Assembly: GCF_037974355.1 (NCBI RefSeq) | Contig: NZ_CP150235.1 | Span: 6,853,363 to 6,917,362 of the forward strand | Source of the DNA: Paenibacillus sp. FSL R5-0517 | Lineage (GTDB): Bacteria > Bacillota > Bacilli > Paenibacillales > Paenibacillaceae | DNA length: 64,000 nucleotides | Direction: 5' to 3' | Part shown: in pieces, positions 7,325-16,413 of the stretch | Layout of the letters: every line of letters starts with the position of its first letter | How positions within the stretch are numbered: the stretch's first letter is position 1 | Translations under genes and position numbers: made by a program | The notes under the pieces: generated by a model | What the model was told of the DNA's origin: nothing | The model's database searches: none | The model's input: the letters and a program-made list of their open reading frames with translations, nothing else

Positions 7325-7849
7325 TTACTTCAATCCCGATTGCGCCTTCGTCAACAGCTTGCCACTTTGAAAAGCAATAACCGCATTGGCACCATTGCCA
7401 GCAGTACCTTTATAGTTGTAGACCACCATATTCTCCGCTTCACTCAGCGCTTCACCTTCGCCACCAAGGATCTCGATAACCTCTTCCACAGACATACCAA
7501 CCTCAAGCTTCTCATACTGGGCAAACGTAATCAGCACCCCGTCCCCTTTCCCGGCCGATCCGTTGTTTCCGGATGCAGCAGGCGTTTGACCACTAGCCCC
7601 ACCTACTGCAATCACATTTGTACTCAGCTCATTCAACTTGGTCTCAAGTGCTGCGATCTTTTGCTCCTGCTCAACGCTCTTGGCTCCCTGTTCCACCAAT
7701 TTCTTCTCAAGCCCAGCAATTTTCTCTTGCAGAGCACTTGTATCCACCGATGCTCCTGTCGTAGCAACCTCAGATCCACAGGCAGACAACATCAACAGGG
7801 ACAGCATCAAGCTTGTTCCCCCAAGTATCTTTTTCTTCAATCGTTCCAT
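7325..7849 (-). CDS. Lipoprotein with coiled coil and DUF3862/SmpA-OmlA-like domain
   Basis: The 174-residue product begins with a basic stretch and hydrophobic segment ending in the lipobox LMLSAC, so it should be cleaved and lipidated at Cys and held on the outer face of the membrane. Residues about 40-75 form a heptad coiled coil (EKIAGLEKKLVEQ, KIAALETKLNEL). The last 65 residues (FAQYEKLEVGMSVEEVIEILGG to the C-terminal QSGKLLTKAQSGL) match the small alpha-beta fold of DUF3862/BLIP-like or SmpA/OmlA proteins. The ATG at 7849 follows GAAGGGG with 8-nt spacing and puts the basic residues right before the signal. The role is unknown. Confidence 0.8.
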   Translation of the reverse strand: MERLKKKILGGTSLMLSLLMLSACGSEVATTGASVDTSALQEKIAGLEKKLVEQGAKSVEQEQKIAALETKLNELSTNVIAVGGASGQTPAASGNNGSAGKGDGVLITFAQYEKLEVGMSVEEVIEILGGEGEALSEAENMVVYNYKGTAGNGANAVIAFQSGKLLTKAQSGLK

Positions 7850-8062
7850 TAGAAATACCCCTTCCATTTTGAAATAAAAATAAGATCGACAAACAGATGT
7901 TATTTGCATCAGCGACCGTTTGAACATATAGACAACAGTTTACCACAGCCCAAGTCTGATGTATCTGCTACTTTGGCTCCGGGTCTAACTGATCATAGGA
8001 CATATTACTAATGGTTGATCTACTCATTTGCTGTCGAACGAACACGTCCACTCATAATAACT

Positions 8063-8096
8063 AAAAAAGAGTGGTCAGTAGATCTGATCACTCTTC
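8063..8096 (-). terminator. htrA terminator
   Basis: On the minus strand AGAGTGATCAG and CTGACCACTCT form an 11-bp stem with an ATCTA loop and one mismatch, followed by TTTTTT. It lies 50 bp after the htrA stop codon. Confidence 0.8.
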
Positions 8097-8148
8097 TAGC
8101 TTTCCCTATTTCAATCCGCCCAACAGTATAGGCTTCGTTGAACTTCCT

Positions 8149-9426
8149 TTACTCCGGTTTATCTGTCAGCTTCACCGATACTTTCTCCGCTTTGCCATCC
8201 CGGTAGAAGGTCACTTCAATCGTATCCCCAATCTTCTTCTGATCGTACAGATACTTCCGCAGATCCAGCGTGGAGGTAATTTTTTGCCCGTCAAATTCCG
8301 TAATGACATCATTCAGCTTCATACCTGCTTCAGATGCGGGACCCGATGCCTCCAGTACAACCACACCGCTATCCACGTGAGATGGCAGCTTCAGATCCTT
8401 GCGCTGTTCGTCATCCAGGGGGGCATATGGGTTGCTCAGATCCACCGTGTATACGCCCAGGTATGGACGAGATACTTTGCCGTTCACCAGCAGGGAATCT
8501 ACGGTTTTCATCACTTCGTTCATCGGAATCGCGAAGCCGAGACCTTCCACACCCGTATCCGAGATTTTCATCGTGTTGATGCCGACCACTTTACCGTTCA
8601 GATCGACGAGTGCACCGCCACTATTACCCTCATTAATAGCCGCATCCGTCTGGATCACGTTTTGCTCCCAGTCGTACACACCATCCTGATTAATCGATAC
8701 AGGTAGAATACGATCTGTGTAACTGACAATACCGGAGGTCAGCGTACCGCCCAGACCGAGCGGGTTTCCAATCGCCAGCACCGTTTGACCGCGCTGAAGT
8801 TTACTGGAATCACCGATTTCCGCCACTGCACCCAGCCCTTTATCTTCTGCGGATAATACAGCAATGTCGCTCACACGGTCCTTACCGACCAGCTTCGCTT
8901 TATGTGTCTCCCCGTCCACAGTCACGATCTCCAGGTCACTCGCACCTTCCACGACGTGGTGGTTGGTCATAATGTAGGCCTTACCATCTTCCTTCTTGAA
9001 AATGACCCCTGATCCCAACGCAGAATCTTCCATCGACAGGCTGCTGCCCGTTTTATGGTTCACGATGCTCACAACAGAAGGGCGCACCTTCGCCGCTGCC
9101 TGGATAATCCGGTCGTATGGATCAGCTGCCTGTGCTGTCTGAGCACCGCCTCCACCACCATTACCTGTAGCATTAGCCAGCGGTAACGATGAGGGCTGTG
9201 TGATGAAGCTAAACAGCATGACGGTCACGATGGAACTGATCACCGAACTAATCACAGCTACTTTCACTGTGGAGCTGATTCCCGTACGCGATCTGCGCGG
9301 ATTACTCCAGCGGTCACGTCCACGTGCTCTGCCTCCAGGGCGAATGATTTGAAGTTTGCCTTTCTGTTCAGGTTCGGCGCGTCTTGATACTTTGGTTGAA
9401 TAAAAATCGTCTCCAAACAATCCCAT
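8149..9426 (-). CDS. htrA: HtrA/DegP-like membrane-anchored serine protease
   Basis: This S1C serine protease acts outside the membrane on misfolded secreted proteins. The 425-residue protein has a basic cytoplasmic N-terminus, one membrane helix (about residues 62-85, VAVISSVISSIVTVMLFSFI) and a Gly-rich linker. The trypsin-like domain has the catalytic triad visible as His in MTNHHVVEGA, Asp in DRVSDIAVL and Ser in NEGNSGGAL. A PDZ domain ends the protein (PYLGVYTVDL, VLEASGPASEAG). The start at 9426 follows GGGGAGAGGA. It is the distal gene of the walRKHIJ region (yycK position), separated from walJ by a small plus-strand gene and 700 bp, so it probably has its own promoter. Confidence 0.95.
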   Translation of the reverse strand: MGLFGDDFYSTKVSRRAEPEQKGKLQIIRPGGRARGRDRWSNPRRSRTGISSTVKVAVISSVISSIVTVMLFSFITQPSSLPLANATGNGGGGGAQTAQAADPYDRIIQAAAKVRPSVVSIVNHKTGSSLSMEDSALGSGVIFKKEDGKAYIMTNHHVVEGASDLEIVTVDGETHKAKLVGKDRVSDIAVLSAEDKGLGAVAEIGDSSKLQRGQTVLAIGNPLGLGGTLTSGIVSYTDRILPVSINQDGVYDWEQNVIQTDAAINEGNSGGALVDLNGKVVGINTMKISDTGVEGLGFAIPMNEVMKTVDSLLVNGKVSRPYLGVYTVDLSNPYAPLDDEQRKDLKLPSHVDSGVVVLEASGPASEAGMKLNDVITEFDGQKITSTLDLRKYLYDQKKIGDTIEVTFYRDGKAEKVSVKLTDKPE

Positions 9427-10186
9427 CGTGATCCTCTCCCCTTCGTTGTCACGCATCAAGACCCTGACTGCCGCCTAAGTTGTCGCATGGATCAACGATG
9501 GAGTTCTCACATACACCACTCCGCCAACAGCCGAACCTTCCGATCGCTGTTACTCACAAATTTTTTTGATTCCCTCTTCCAAGGTAAAAATTTGTTCATA
9601 GCGTATGCTTCCGAAGCAGCTTTCTTTCAGAAAGCTTCCAGGCGATCGCTCTGTTTCTTCAGGTTTCTTCTGTCGTCTACGTTACGTGAAGACTCCAACG
9701 GTTTCCCATGCTTTTTTGCATTTTATAAAATGGTCTTTCATATCGCCGCATCCCGGCTTCTAATCGAATAGAGATACAGCGTCTATGTACAACAGAACGG
9801 ACACGCCATTCTGTCAGTGACTCTATCAATCATGCTCTCGCATTCTATGACATGCCATTTCACACGCAAAACAGCCAAAATCACAATGCTCCTCATATAC
9901 TAAACACGCCAAATCCCAAAAAGTTGCATAATAACGAAAATTAACGCACATTTCTGCTATAACGCGTTTAACAATAAAGGTCCATAGTATCTATCACCAC
10001 AAAATCCGGTTCGCTAAGCGCCGTTTTGGCCATTTTGAAGAACTTTTTCATCCCTGCATGGTCACAGGTTCAGCATACACGCCTTATCACTGAAATGTTA
10101 GCGGCAAAAAGAGGAATGTTTTCCATCAAGCCTGACTACAATAATAGTAAAAGACAATTCAAAGCTTCATAGAGGAGGAAGTATAC
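9427..10186. other. Long intergenic region upstream of htrA
   Basis: This 760-bp stretch holds the divergent upstream regions of htrA and the 70-residue protein gene. A 94-codon open frame at 9487-9771 has no ribosome binding site or motif and is not considered a gene. The part around 9930-10110 contains motifs loosely reminiscent of the symmetric repeat (ATAACG, GGTTCGCTAAGC), but the marker 8-mers and spacing are not conserved. Confidence 0.4.
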
Positions 10187-10399
10187 ATGGATCGCACGCG
10201 TACACTCACAGCCATGGACGAAGTTCATATGGCGGCCAAGCTGGCCGATCTCAAGGAAGAACACTATCGCAATACCCTTGCACTGAGTACCATCATCGAA
10301 CTGCTTATTGATAAACGCATCCTAACCCGCGAGGAAGTCGAGCGCAAAGCCGCCGAACTGGACAGCTTTATGGCTCACCCACCCTATCCCATGGCGTAG
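10187..10399 (+). CDS. Small conserved-looking hypothetical protein (70 aa)
   Basis: This is one of the few plus-strand genes left of the gnt operon. A strong ribosome binding site, GAGGAGGAAG, sits 6 bp before the ATG. The product is a soluble, mostly helical 70-residue protein rich in charged residues (AAKLADLKEEHYRNTLALSTIIELLIDK, then a second helix with REEVERKAAEL), ending in a Pro-rich tail. No family was recognised. Its 3' end overlaps the walJ 3' end by 32 bp in convergent orientation, which could cause mutual interference. Confidence 0.75.
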   Translation: MDRTRTLTAMDEVHMAAKLADLKEEHYRNTLALSTIIELLIDKRILTREEVERKAAELDSFMAHPPYPMA

Positions 10400-11174
10400 G
10401 CCGGTCGTAATACGTATCACAGAGTTTGAACTCATGATCCCGATAAAAGCATCCACGGCTCTCCATCGCGTCACGCACCGACATTTTCGCCAAGTCCATC
10501 ATATTATGGTCCCGGCTAAGATGTGCCAGATACGTGCGCTTGATGCGTCCGTTCATCAGTTCACTAAGCGCTGCCCCTGCTGCTTCGTTCGACAAATGCC
10601 CAATGTCGCTCAGAATCCGGCGCTTGGTGTTCCACGGATAACGCCCCATACGCAGCAATTCGACATCATGATTCGCCTCCAGCACCAGCACGTCGGAATC
10701 AGAGATCGCATCGCGAACCTTGTCGCTCATGTATCCCAGATCGGTTGCAACAGACAGCTTCTCACTGCCGTCATCGAACGTATACCCTACTGGCTCAGCC
10801 GCATCATGCGAGATGCCGAAGGATTCCACGCGCAGTGACCCAAAATCATGCTTTTCACCCGTCTCAAAAATCCTCCGGTTTTCCTCTGGAATCGACCCAA
10901 CCGACTTTTCCAGCGCCGCCCACGTATTCAGATTCGCGTAGATTGGTAAATTATATTTCCGAGACATCGCGCCTAGTCCTTTAATGTGATCGGAATGTTC
11001 ATGTGTAACCAGAATCCCGTCCAGTTCTGCCCCAGAAATCTCCCTTTCCTGAAACAGTGCATCCAATCGCTTCGCACTAAGACCCGCATCAATCATGAGA
11101 GAGGTCCCCCCATGCTGTATGACCGTGGCATTACCTGTCGAACCGCTGGATAACACGGTAAAATATATCCCCAT
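10368..11174 (-). CDS. walJ: WalJ/YycJ metallo-beta-lactamase-fold exonuclease
   Basis: WalJ is a metal-dependent beta-lactamase-fold enzyme; B. subtilis YycJ is a 5'-3' DNA exonuclease linked to mismatch repair and cell division. The 268 residues contain the metal-binding signature THEHSDHIKGL (HxHxDH), an upstream MIDAGLS strand, further ligands in VLVLEANHD and, near the end, LAHLSRDHN. Length matches the family. It follows walI by 6 bp at the 3' end of the walRKHIJ operon. Confidence 0.95.
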   Translation of the reverse strand: MGIYFTVLSSGSTGNATVIQHGGTSLMIDAGLSAKRLDALFQEREISGAELDGILVTHEHSDHIKGLGAMSRKYNLPIYANLNTWAALEKSVGSIPEENRRIFETGEKHDFGSLRVESFGISHDAAEPVGYTFDDGSEKLSVATDLGYMSDKVRDAISDSDVLVLEANHDVELLRMGRYPWNTKRRILSDIGHLSNEAAGAALSELMNGRIKRTYLAHLSRDHNMMDLAKMSVRDAMESRGCFYRDHEFKLCDTYYDRPTPWDRVGEP

Positions 11175-11180
11175 AACGCA

Positions 11181-11924
11181 TTACTCCCCTGGTTTGTCTG
11201 TCTTGGGACTGAATACATCCCCACTGATGCCCTGCACGTACAACACTTCGCCACTTTCCAGCACGAACCGCCATGCCGGCATCGCTACCTGTATATCTGA
11301 ATTGAACAACTGGCCGTAATAACCCAGCTGAATATCTTTGACAATCGCATCATTTGGCAAAAAGTTCTCGATCAGCGTTCCCAGCGCCTTCGACGCCGGA
11401 AGTACCTGCTGATCGCTCTCCTCTGCGGTTGTAATCCGCACCGGAGTCTGACGGTAACCCTTTATTTTCTGGTCGCTGTAGAACAGCTCCAGACTCACAT
11501 TGAAGAGCGGCCATTTGCCATCCACCAGTGGGTGAAGCACAAAAGCCCCATCCTCGGCCATCAGCTGATCCAGCCGGTATGTCCCGATCTGTGGAATCTC
11601 ACGCTGTAATGCATCTTCCAGCTCACTCTGTGAGAAAATCAACTTGCTATCTACCGGCTGTTCCAGCTCCATATCAACACCAGCCTTTTGCTCTTCAATG
11701 AACTCATAGGACAACTTCGGCAACTTCGGCGTTTCATTCGGAATCGGAGCCAGCACCTGAATGCCCTTCTCTTCCATTGCCTGCTGTGTATTGTCTGCCA
11801 GTGAGGTGAAGTCCAGATTGGCTCCGGCCGTCTCCCGCGCATCCATCCAGATCTGGTAACCCAGCACCAGATTGAGCAGCAGAAAGGCATAGATCAACAC
11901 ATTTTTCGCCCGTCCCCAATCCAA
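11181..11924 (-). CDS. walI: WalI (YycI), regulator of WalK
   Basis: WalI is a single-pass membrane protein that, with WalH, contacts the WalK sensor kinase in the membrane and restrains its activity in Bacillus. The product has a basic start followed by a transmembrane helix (about residues 8-27, NVLIYAFLLLNLVLGYQIW) and an extracytoplasmic YycI domain with PNETPKLPKLSYEF near residue 60. The TTG at 11924 is preceded by GGGAGGTG at ideal distance and gives 247 residues, with the helix at the N-terminus. The open frame to 11993 has no signal. It is separated from walH by 420 bp containing a symmetric repeat, which is unusual for this operon. Confidence 0.9.
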   Translation of the reverse strand: MDWGRAKNVLIYAFLLLNLVLGYQIWMDARETAGANLDFTSLADNTQQAMEEKGIQVLAPIPNETPKLPKLSYEFIEEQKAGVDMELEQPVDSKLIFSQSELEDALQREIPQIGTYRLDQLMAEDGAFVLHPLVDGKWPLFNVSLELFYSDQKIKGYRQTPVRITTAEESDQQVLPASKALGTLIENFLPNDAIVKDIQLGYYGQLFNSDIQVAMPAWRFVLESGEVLYVQGISGDVFSPKTDKPGE

Positions 11925-12022
11925 AACATCCACCTCCCACTTAACTGACTGAAATACAAATACTTTTAACCCCTCTTGGAAAATGGGTCCCACTCCGCTT
12001 GTAGCACTACACTCCTCTGCTC

Positions 12023-12219
12023 GCTAACGAACTCCACGCGGCTTATTAGCTCCATTTCCCGCAAGTTTGTAATCTAACGAATCGAAGAGAAGTTATTTAT
12101 AGCATTTATAGGCTTTCTAACGGTTTTCACCCGTTTTCAGCCGGAATAACGTCGCTAAAGTTCGTTAGATTTTGCGTTATAGGCTAATCCGGCATTTAAG
12201 GCGTCTCAAATTCGTTAGC
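12023..12219. repeat. Symmetric 195-bp intergenic repeat, copy 2 (inside the wal operon)
   Basis: The marker 8-mers CTAACGAA at 12024-12031 and 12074-12081 and TTCGTTAG at 12161-12168 and 12211-12218 have exactly the spacing of copy 1 (offsets 0, 50, 137, 187). The first arm is closely similar to copy 1 (CTAACGAA, CTTATT, a C-rich stretch, then ATCTAACGAATC). It lies between walH and walI, so it is transcribed with the operon and could form a long hairpin in the mRNA. Confidence 0.8.
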
Positions 12220-12344
12220 CGTTAGCCCTCTGCCCGAGGATAACCATCATCTCCCTTGGGCAGTTCACATCTATTGATCAGGAGGTTATTCTGCACGCGT
12301 AGTGATAAAGTACAGCTACTCTTTGGTTTAAAGACTATAACCCA

Positions 12345-13625
12345 TCAAGATACGGTAGTCTCCTCCCCGTTTCCAAAGCGAATAACCCATACCGGAATCA
12401 GCCTTAGTCCATCCTCAGTTGTAGAAGGACGATACGCTGGATATACATCCACAACCTGGCGATTCTCACCTGCGACCTTTTTAATCAGAGCCTTCAGCTT
12501 GTCTCCGCCAGGCAATTTGACCGATTTCTTGGTCTCTGCACCTTCGTTCAGGTACTCCAGCGATCGTTCATAACTGGATACCGTCTCCTGCTGCATCTCC
12601 ATGCTAATCGTGCCGAAGCGGAACTGCATGGAATCCATAATCGGATAACTGCCGTAATACTGCTGGAATTCAAGCCGTGTTTTGCTGTCCGTGGTCCCCA
12701 GCATCATGCGTGACCGGCCTTTCCAGCCCCCATGCTGATTCACAAAATCAACCGCAGACAACGCATCCTTCGCAGGATCAATCTGTCCTGCTGGCGGTGC
12801 CGCCGGATCGGTGTAACTGATCCAGCGCTGTTCCTGTTTCACCTGCAGACTACGTTTACTGTCCGTGTAAATCTCAGACCCGTCTTTTTCCCGGATGTTC
12901 CGGGTCATGCTTGGGTCGAAGAACAGACTGCGCTGCATCTGCTCAACCGTGAACTGACCTGTCGGCACATCCGCCTCAATAGTCTCCAGAGGTTCGGCCG
13001 GGATATAATAACCGCCATCCATTAAGGTATATGGCGTCCAGTTCGTACCGAAGTCAACATGCTGCTGCACGTCTTGTACGGTCAGGTCCGCCTGCGTTGC
13101 TTCATATACCACGTCTCCCTTGGCGCTGAAGAACAGCGCATGGGCCTTCGTTTCATTTTTAGCCGTATAGATCGAGATTCGGTTAATGGTCTCTCCTTGG
13201 AATAAGGAATCCGTCCCGAGCCGCATTACCCGCTGCAACAATGCTACGGGAATCCCTTCTTTGAACGATAGCTCAAACCCAGGGTTCTCCTTGCGAATCT
13301 GATCCCAGTTCACCGATTGCACGCTACGGCGCTGAAAATCATCGAACGTCCGCCCCTGCAACCTTGAATAGATCAACTGATAGAACGTATTGCCAGGGTA
13401 AAACACCGTATGTTTATCCTCACCCAGATGAATAATCATCTGATCAGGGAAGATCAATTCTTCAATATTGCGTTCCTGACCCATATTTTCTGTCTTCACA
13501 TAGTTCGTCTCTGACGTCACAATGGAATCGCCGCCTCCGGGCAGACGGTAGATTAGAAAATAACTCTGAACCAGACTGGCTACAACAAGGGCAGCAAGCA
13601 CCAATGATTTAATCCGTTCCTTCAC
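12345..13625 (-). CDS. walH: WalH (YycH), regulator of WalK
   Basis: WalH is a membrane-anchored extracytoplasmic protein that partners WalI in controlling the WalK kinase. The product of about 426 residues has one N-terminal transmembrane helix (IKSLVLAALVVASLVQSYFLIY) and a large beta-rich YycH domain with motifs LIFPDQMIIHLGED and TNWTPYTLMDGGYYIP. The GTG at 13625 is chosen because GAGGAAGGGGG lies just upstream. The open frame starts at 13646. The 5' end overlaps the walK 3' end, consistent with translational coupling. Confidence 0.92.
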   Translation of the reverse strand: MKERIKSLVLAALVVASLVQSYFLIYRLPGGGDSIVTSETNYVKTENMGQERNIEELIFPDQMIIHLGEDKHTVFYPGNTFYQLIYSRLQGRTFDDFQRRSVQSVNWDQIRKENPGFELSFKEGIPVALLQRVMRLGTDSLFQGETINRISIYTAKNETKAHALFFSAKGDVVYEATQADLTVQDVQQHVDFGTNWTPYTLMDGGYYIPAEPLETIEADVPTGQFTVEQMQRSLFFDPSMTRNIREKDGSEIYTDSKRSLQVKQEQRWISYTDPAAPPAGQIDPAKDALSAVDFVNQHGGWKGRSRMMLGTTDSKTRLEFQQYYGSYPIMDSMQFRFGTISMEMQQETVSSYERSLEYLNEGAETKKSVKLPGGDKLKALIKKVAGENRQVVDVYPAYRPSTTEDGLRLIPVWVIRFGNGEETTVS

Positions 13626-15459
13626 GGTGCTCACCCCCTTCCTCACGCATCGGCAGTGTGAACGTTACTGTCGTGCCTACGTCCACTTCAGACTCCAGAG
13701 AGATGCTGCCATCATGCGCCTTCACAATTTCCCGGGCAATGGACAGTCCTAATCCTGTACCTCCCATACTGCGAGAACGAGCCTTGTCCACCCGGTAAAA
13801 CCGCTCAAAAATGCGATCCAGATCGCGCTGTGGAATACCCATTCCGGTATCTGATACCGAGATGGCAAGGGCGTGTCCATCACTGCGTCTAGCCGCAATC
13901 GTAATGGTGCCGCCTTCCAACGTATATTTCAGCGCATTGGATACGACATTATCCAGCACCTGATCAATCTGGTCTCGATCCAGTGGAACAGCCGGAATAT
14001 CATTCTCCACAGACAGCACTGGCTGAATATCCTTCTGATGCATCTGGAACGAGAAGCGATCGGTCACTTCCTCCAGCATTTCCAGAATGTCGGTTGGTTG
14101 TTTCCTCAGCAAAGCCTCTTTGGAATCCAGCCGCGACAGGTGCAGCAGATCCGTAACCAGCCTGATCATTCGCTCCGTCTCGTTCTGAATAACACTAACA
14201 AAACGACCGGCAAGCTGCGGGTCTTCCAGTGCACCGTCATCCAACGCTTCCGCGTAACTCTTGATCGTAGTTAGTGGTGTACGCAGTTCATGGGATACAT
14301 TCGCCACGAATTCACGCCGGGATGCCTCAAGCTCTTCCTGTTCGGTAACATCCTGAAGTACGGCAATTGTTCCCGTGATCCCCCGTTCACGCCGATGAAC
14401 CGGTGTGAACGTCATCCGAATGACCACAGGCTCTTCTTGTCCTGCGGGTGCAATTTGCAGCAGCGTAGAACCTGTGAACCCACTCGCGAGAGCTTCCGCA
14501 TCCTCCGGATCAATGCCGAGTAATATGGCAAAATGTCTTCCTTCAATATCCGCAGGATGCATACCCAGTATGCTGCTGGCACGACGGTTTACGAGAATGA
14601 CTTTCCCGTACTCATCCGTAGCTACCACACCATCACTCATATTGGTCAGAATGGAGGTCAACTTCTCCTTCTCCTCTTCATTCTGCGAGAGTGCATCCCG
14701 AAGCCTGCTGGTCATATAGTTAAAAGCCCGACTGAGCTGACCAATCTCATCCGTGCCAAATACAGGTGTCTGCTGATCAAAGTTACCTTCTGCGACCGCT
14801 GTCGCCCTCCGAGTCACTTCCTTAATCGGCTGCGTAATCGTATGGGACAGGATCACGCCAAGCACTGCCGTTAACACTAAGGCAATCAGGATACCGGAGA
14901 TGAAGATTTTGTTGATTCCCTCCATCGTGGAATACAGCTCGTTCATGGATGCTGCGATGTAGACCGCACCAATGATTTTGCCGCCGGACAGCACCGGCTT
15001 GGCGACGACTTTTTTGCGAACATTATCCTCGTCCACGATATATTCCTCATTGTCCCGAATGCCTTGTAGCGCACGGCTGACGACGGTCTGGGTGTTTTTG
15101 CGCCCCACATAGTCTGAATGTGAACTTAGCGAGGTCGTCAGTACTTTTCCGCTGGCATCCAGCACTTGAATCTCGGCACCGTTAATGTTGAACAGGTTGT
15201 TCACCAGCACACGCAGATTTTCCGTTTTGTCCTCGCCAGCCTCTGCTTCGCCACCCGCCATCGTCTCCCCCACCAGAACCGACAGCATCTCCGCACGGGC
15301 CTGCAAGTCTTCCGTAAAGTTGCTCGTTAGCGAGTTTTTCATCGCGCTCACAAAATAAACGCCGATCAATTGCATCGCAATCAAAATCAGCAGTACATAG
15401 ATAATAATCAATTTCGCCTGAATCGTTCGAAAGAACGGGAATCGCGCGAATCGGCCCAT
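13609..15459 (-). CDS. walK: WalK (YycG) sensor histidine kinase
   Basis: WalK is the essential sensor kinase controlling peptidoglycan hydrolase genes. The 616 residues show two membrane helices (residues about 14-34 and 184-204) flanking an extracellular Cache/PAS-like domain. A HAMP linker (LSHTITQPIKEVTRRA), a PAS domain (LTNMSDGVVATDEYG, RRASSILGM) and HisKA follow, with phospho-acceptor His in FVANVSHELRTPLTTIKSYAEAL. HATPase motifs are N box DNVVSNALKYT, G1 VSDTGMGIP and G2 GGTGLGLSIAREIV. The ATG overlaps the walR stop codon (TAATG). Confidence 0.97.
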   Translation of the reverse strand: MGRFARFPFFRTIQAKLIIIYVLLILIAMQLIGVYFVSAMKNSLTSNFTEDLQARAEMLSVLVGETMAGGEAEAGEDKTENLRVLVNNLFNINGAEIQVLDASGKVLTTSLSSHSDYVGRKNTQTVVSRALQGIRDNEEYIVDEDNVRKKVVAKPVLSGGKIIGAVYIAASMNELYSTMEGINKIFISGILIALVLTAVLGVILSHTITQPIKEVTRRATAVAEGNFDQQTPVFGTDEIGQLSRAFNYMTSRLRDALSQNEEEKEKLTSILTNMSDGVVATDEYGKVILVNRRASSILGMHPADIEGRHFAILLGIDPEDAEALASGFTGSTLLQIAPAGQEEPVVIRMTFTPVHRRERGITGTIAVLQDVTEQEELEASRREFVANVSHELRTPLTTIKSYAEALDDGALEDPQLAGRFVSVIQNETERMIRLVTDLLHLSRLDSKEALLRKQPTDILEMLEEVTDRFSFQMHQKDIQPVLSVENDIPAVPLDRDQIDQVLDNVVSNALKYTLEGGTITIAARRSDGHALAISVSDTGMGIPQRDLDRIFERFYRVDKARSRSMGGTGLGLSIAREIVKAHDGSISLESEVDVGTTVTFTLPMREEGGEHREGTD

Positions 15460-16181
15460 TATATCCCCACGCTTTTGGCACTGCGCACGAGATAACCAAG
15501 CCCGCGGCGTGTCAGAATCGTTTCCGGTTTGCTCGGATTCTCCTCAATCTTCTCACGCAGACGACGGATCGTGACATCCACAGTACGTACATCGCCGAAA
15601 TATTCATATCCCCATACCGCTTGCAGCAGATGTTCCCGTGTCATAACCTTGCCGGAGTGCTTCGCCATATAATAGAGAAGTTCGTACTCACGATGGGTCA
15701 GATCAAGCGGTTCCCCGCCTTTGTAAGCCGTATACATGTCCATATCAAACGCCAAATCAAATAGCCGCATGACCTGCTTTTCCTCATCTTCCGGCGCTTC
15801 TGCCGTAAACGCGAGCTTTTGCCGTCTGCGCATCTGTGCCTTCACTCGTGCAAGCAACTCACGCGTACTGAACGGCTTCGTCACGTAATCATCCGCACCC
15901 AATTCCAACCCGAGTACCTTGTCGATCTCGCCATCCTTGGCGGTAAGCATAATGATCGGCATTTCCAGATGAGCGCGCACCTCACGACATACATCCATAC
16001 CGTCCTTGCCCGGCAGCATCAGATCCAGCAGCATCAGATCCGGTTTTTCGGATAACGCCAGTTCAACCGCACGAATGCCATCAAATGCACAGATGACCTC
16101 GTACCCCTCTTTTTCCAAATTAAACTTCAGAATGTCTGCGATGGGCTGTTCATCGTCCACCACCAAAATCTTCCCCTGCAT
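15459..16181 (-). CDS. walR: WalR (YycF) response regulator
   Basis: WalR is the OmpR/PhoB-type response regulator of the essential WalRK system, directing expression of cell-wall hydrolases. The 240 residues comprise a receiver domain with acidic pocket (VVDDE), phospho-acceptor Asp in LMLLDLMLPGKDGMDV, conserved Thr in MLTAKD and Lys in DDYVTKPFS. A winged-helix DNA-binding domain follows, with LTHREYELLYYMAKH and VDVTIRRLREKIE. It is first in the operon, with GGGGTGA before the ATG. The promoter must lie in 16182-16360. Confidence 0.97.
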   Translation of the reverse strand: MQGKILVVDDEQPIADILKFNLEKEGYEVICAFDGIRAVELALSEKPDLMLLDLMLPGKDGMDVCREVRAHLEMPIIMLTAKDGEIDKVLGLELGADDYVTKPFSTRELLARVKAQMRRRQKLAFTAEAPEDEEKQVMRLFDLAFDMDMYTAYKGGEPLDLTHREYELLYYMAKHSGKVMTREHLLQAVWGYEYFGDVRTVDVTIRRLREKIEENPSKPETILTRRGLGYLVRSAKSVGI

Positions 16182-16367
16182 CGGCTGAATTCACCCCTAT
16201 ATCCTGCTTAATCCGCATTAGCGTCTATATCTATCTTCTATGTTCAGCTTGTACCAAAGCCTCGTTGATTGTTGTATATACTCTATAGTTTAACATACCT
16301 GAAGCACCGTCACATCCCGATCAGAGGCTTGAAAGGTCTTTCATTTGAAAATTTTTTACAGCAGCAA

Positions 16368-16400
16368 AAAACAAGGCCAGCATCATTGCCAACCTTGCTC
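16368..16400 (-). terminator. Terminator of the M23 peptidase gene
   Basis: On the minus strand CAAGGTTGGCA and TGCTGGCCTTG form an 11-bp stem (with G-U pairs) around ATGA, followed by TTTTTTG. It separates the peptidase gene from the wal operon downstream. Confidence 0.8.
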
Positions 16401-16413
16401 TCCTTAAGCTCTA

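Noticed and set aside
9487..9771. 94-codon plus-strand open frame upstream of htrA
   Set aside because: No ribosome binding site, no motif, low-complexity composition, and it lies in the promoter region of htrA.
9920..10110. Possible third copy of the symmetric repeat
   Set aside because: Only loose similarity; the marker 8-mers and their spacing are absent.
13727..13740. ATTTCCCGGGCAAT, one mismatch from the Noc-binding consensus
   Set aside because: It codes for the conserved ALREIV-type segment of walK, so the match may be by chance.
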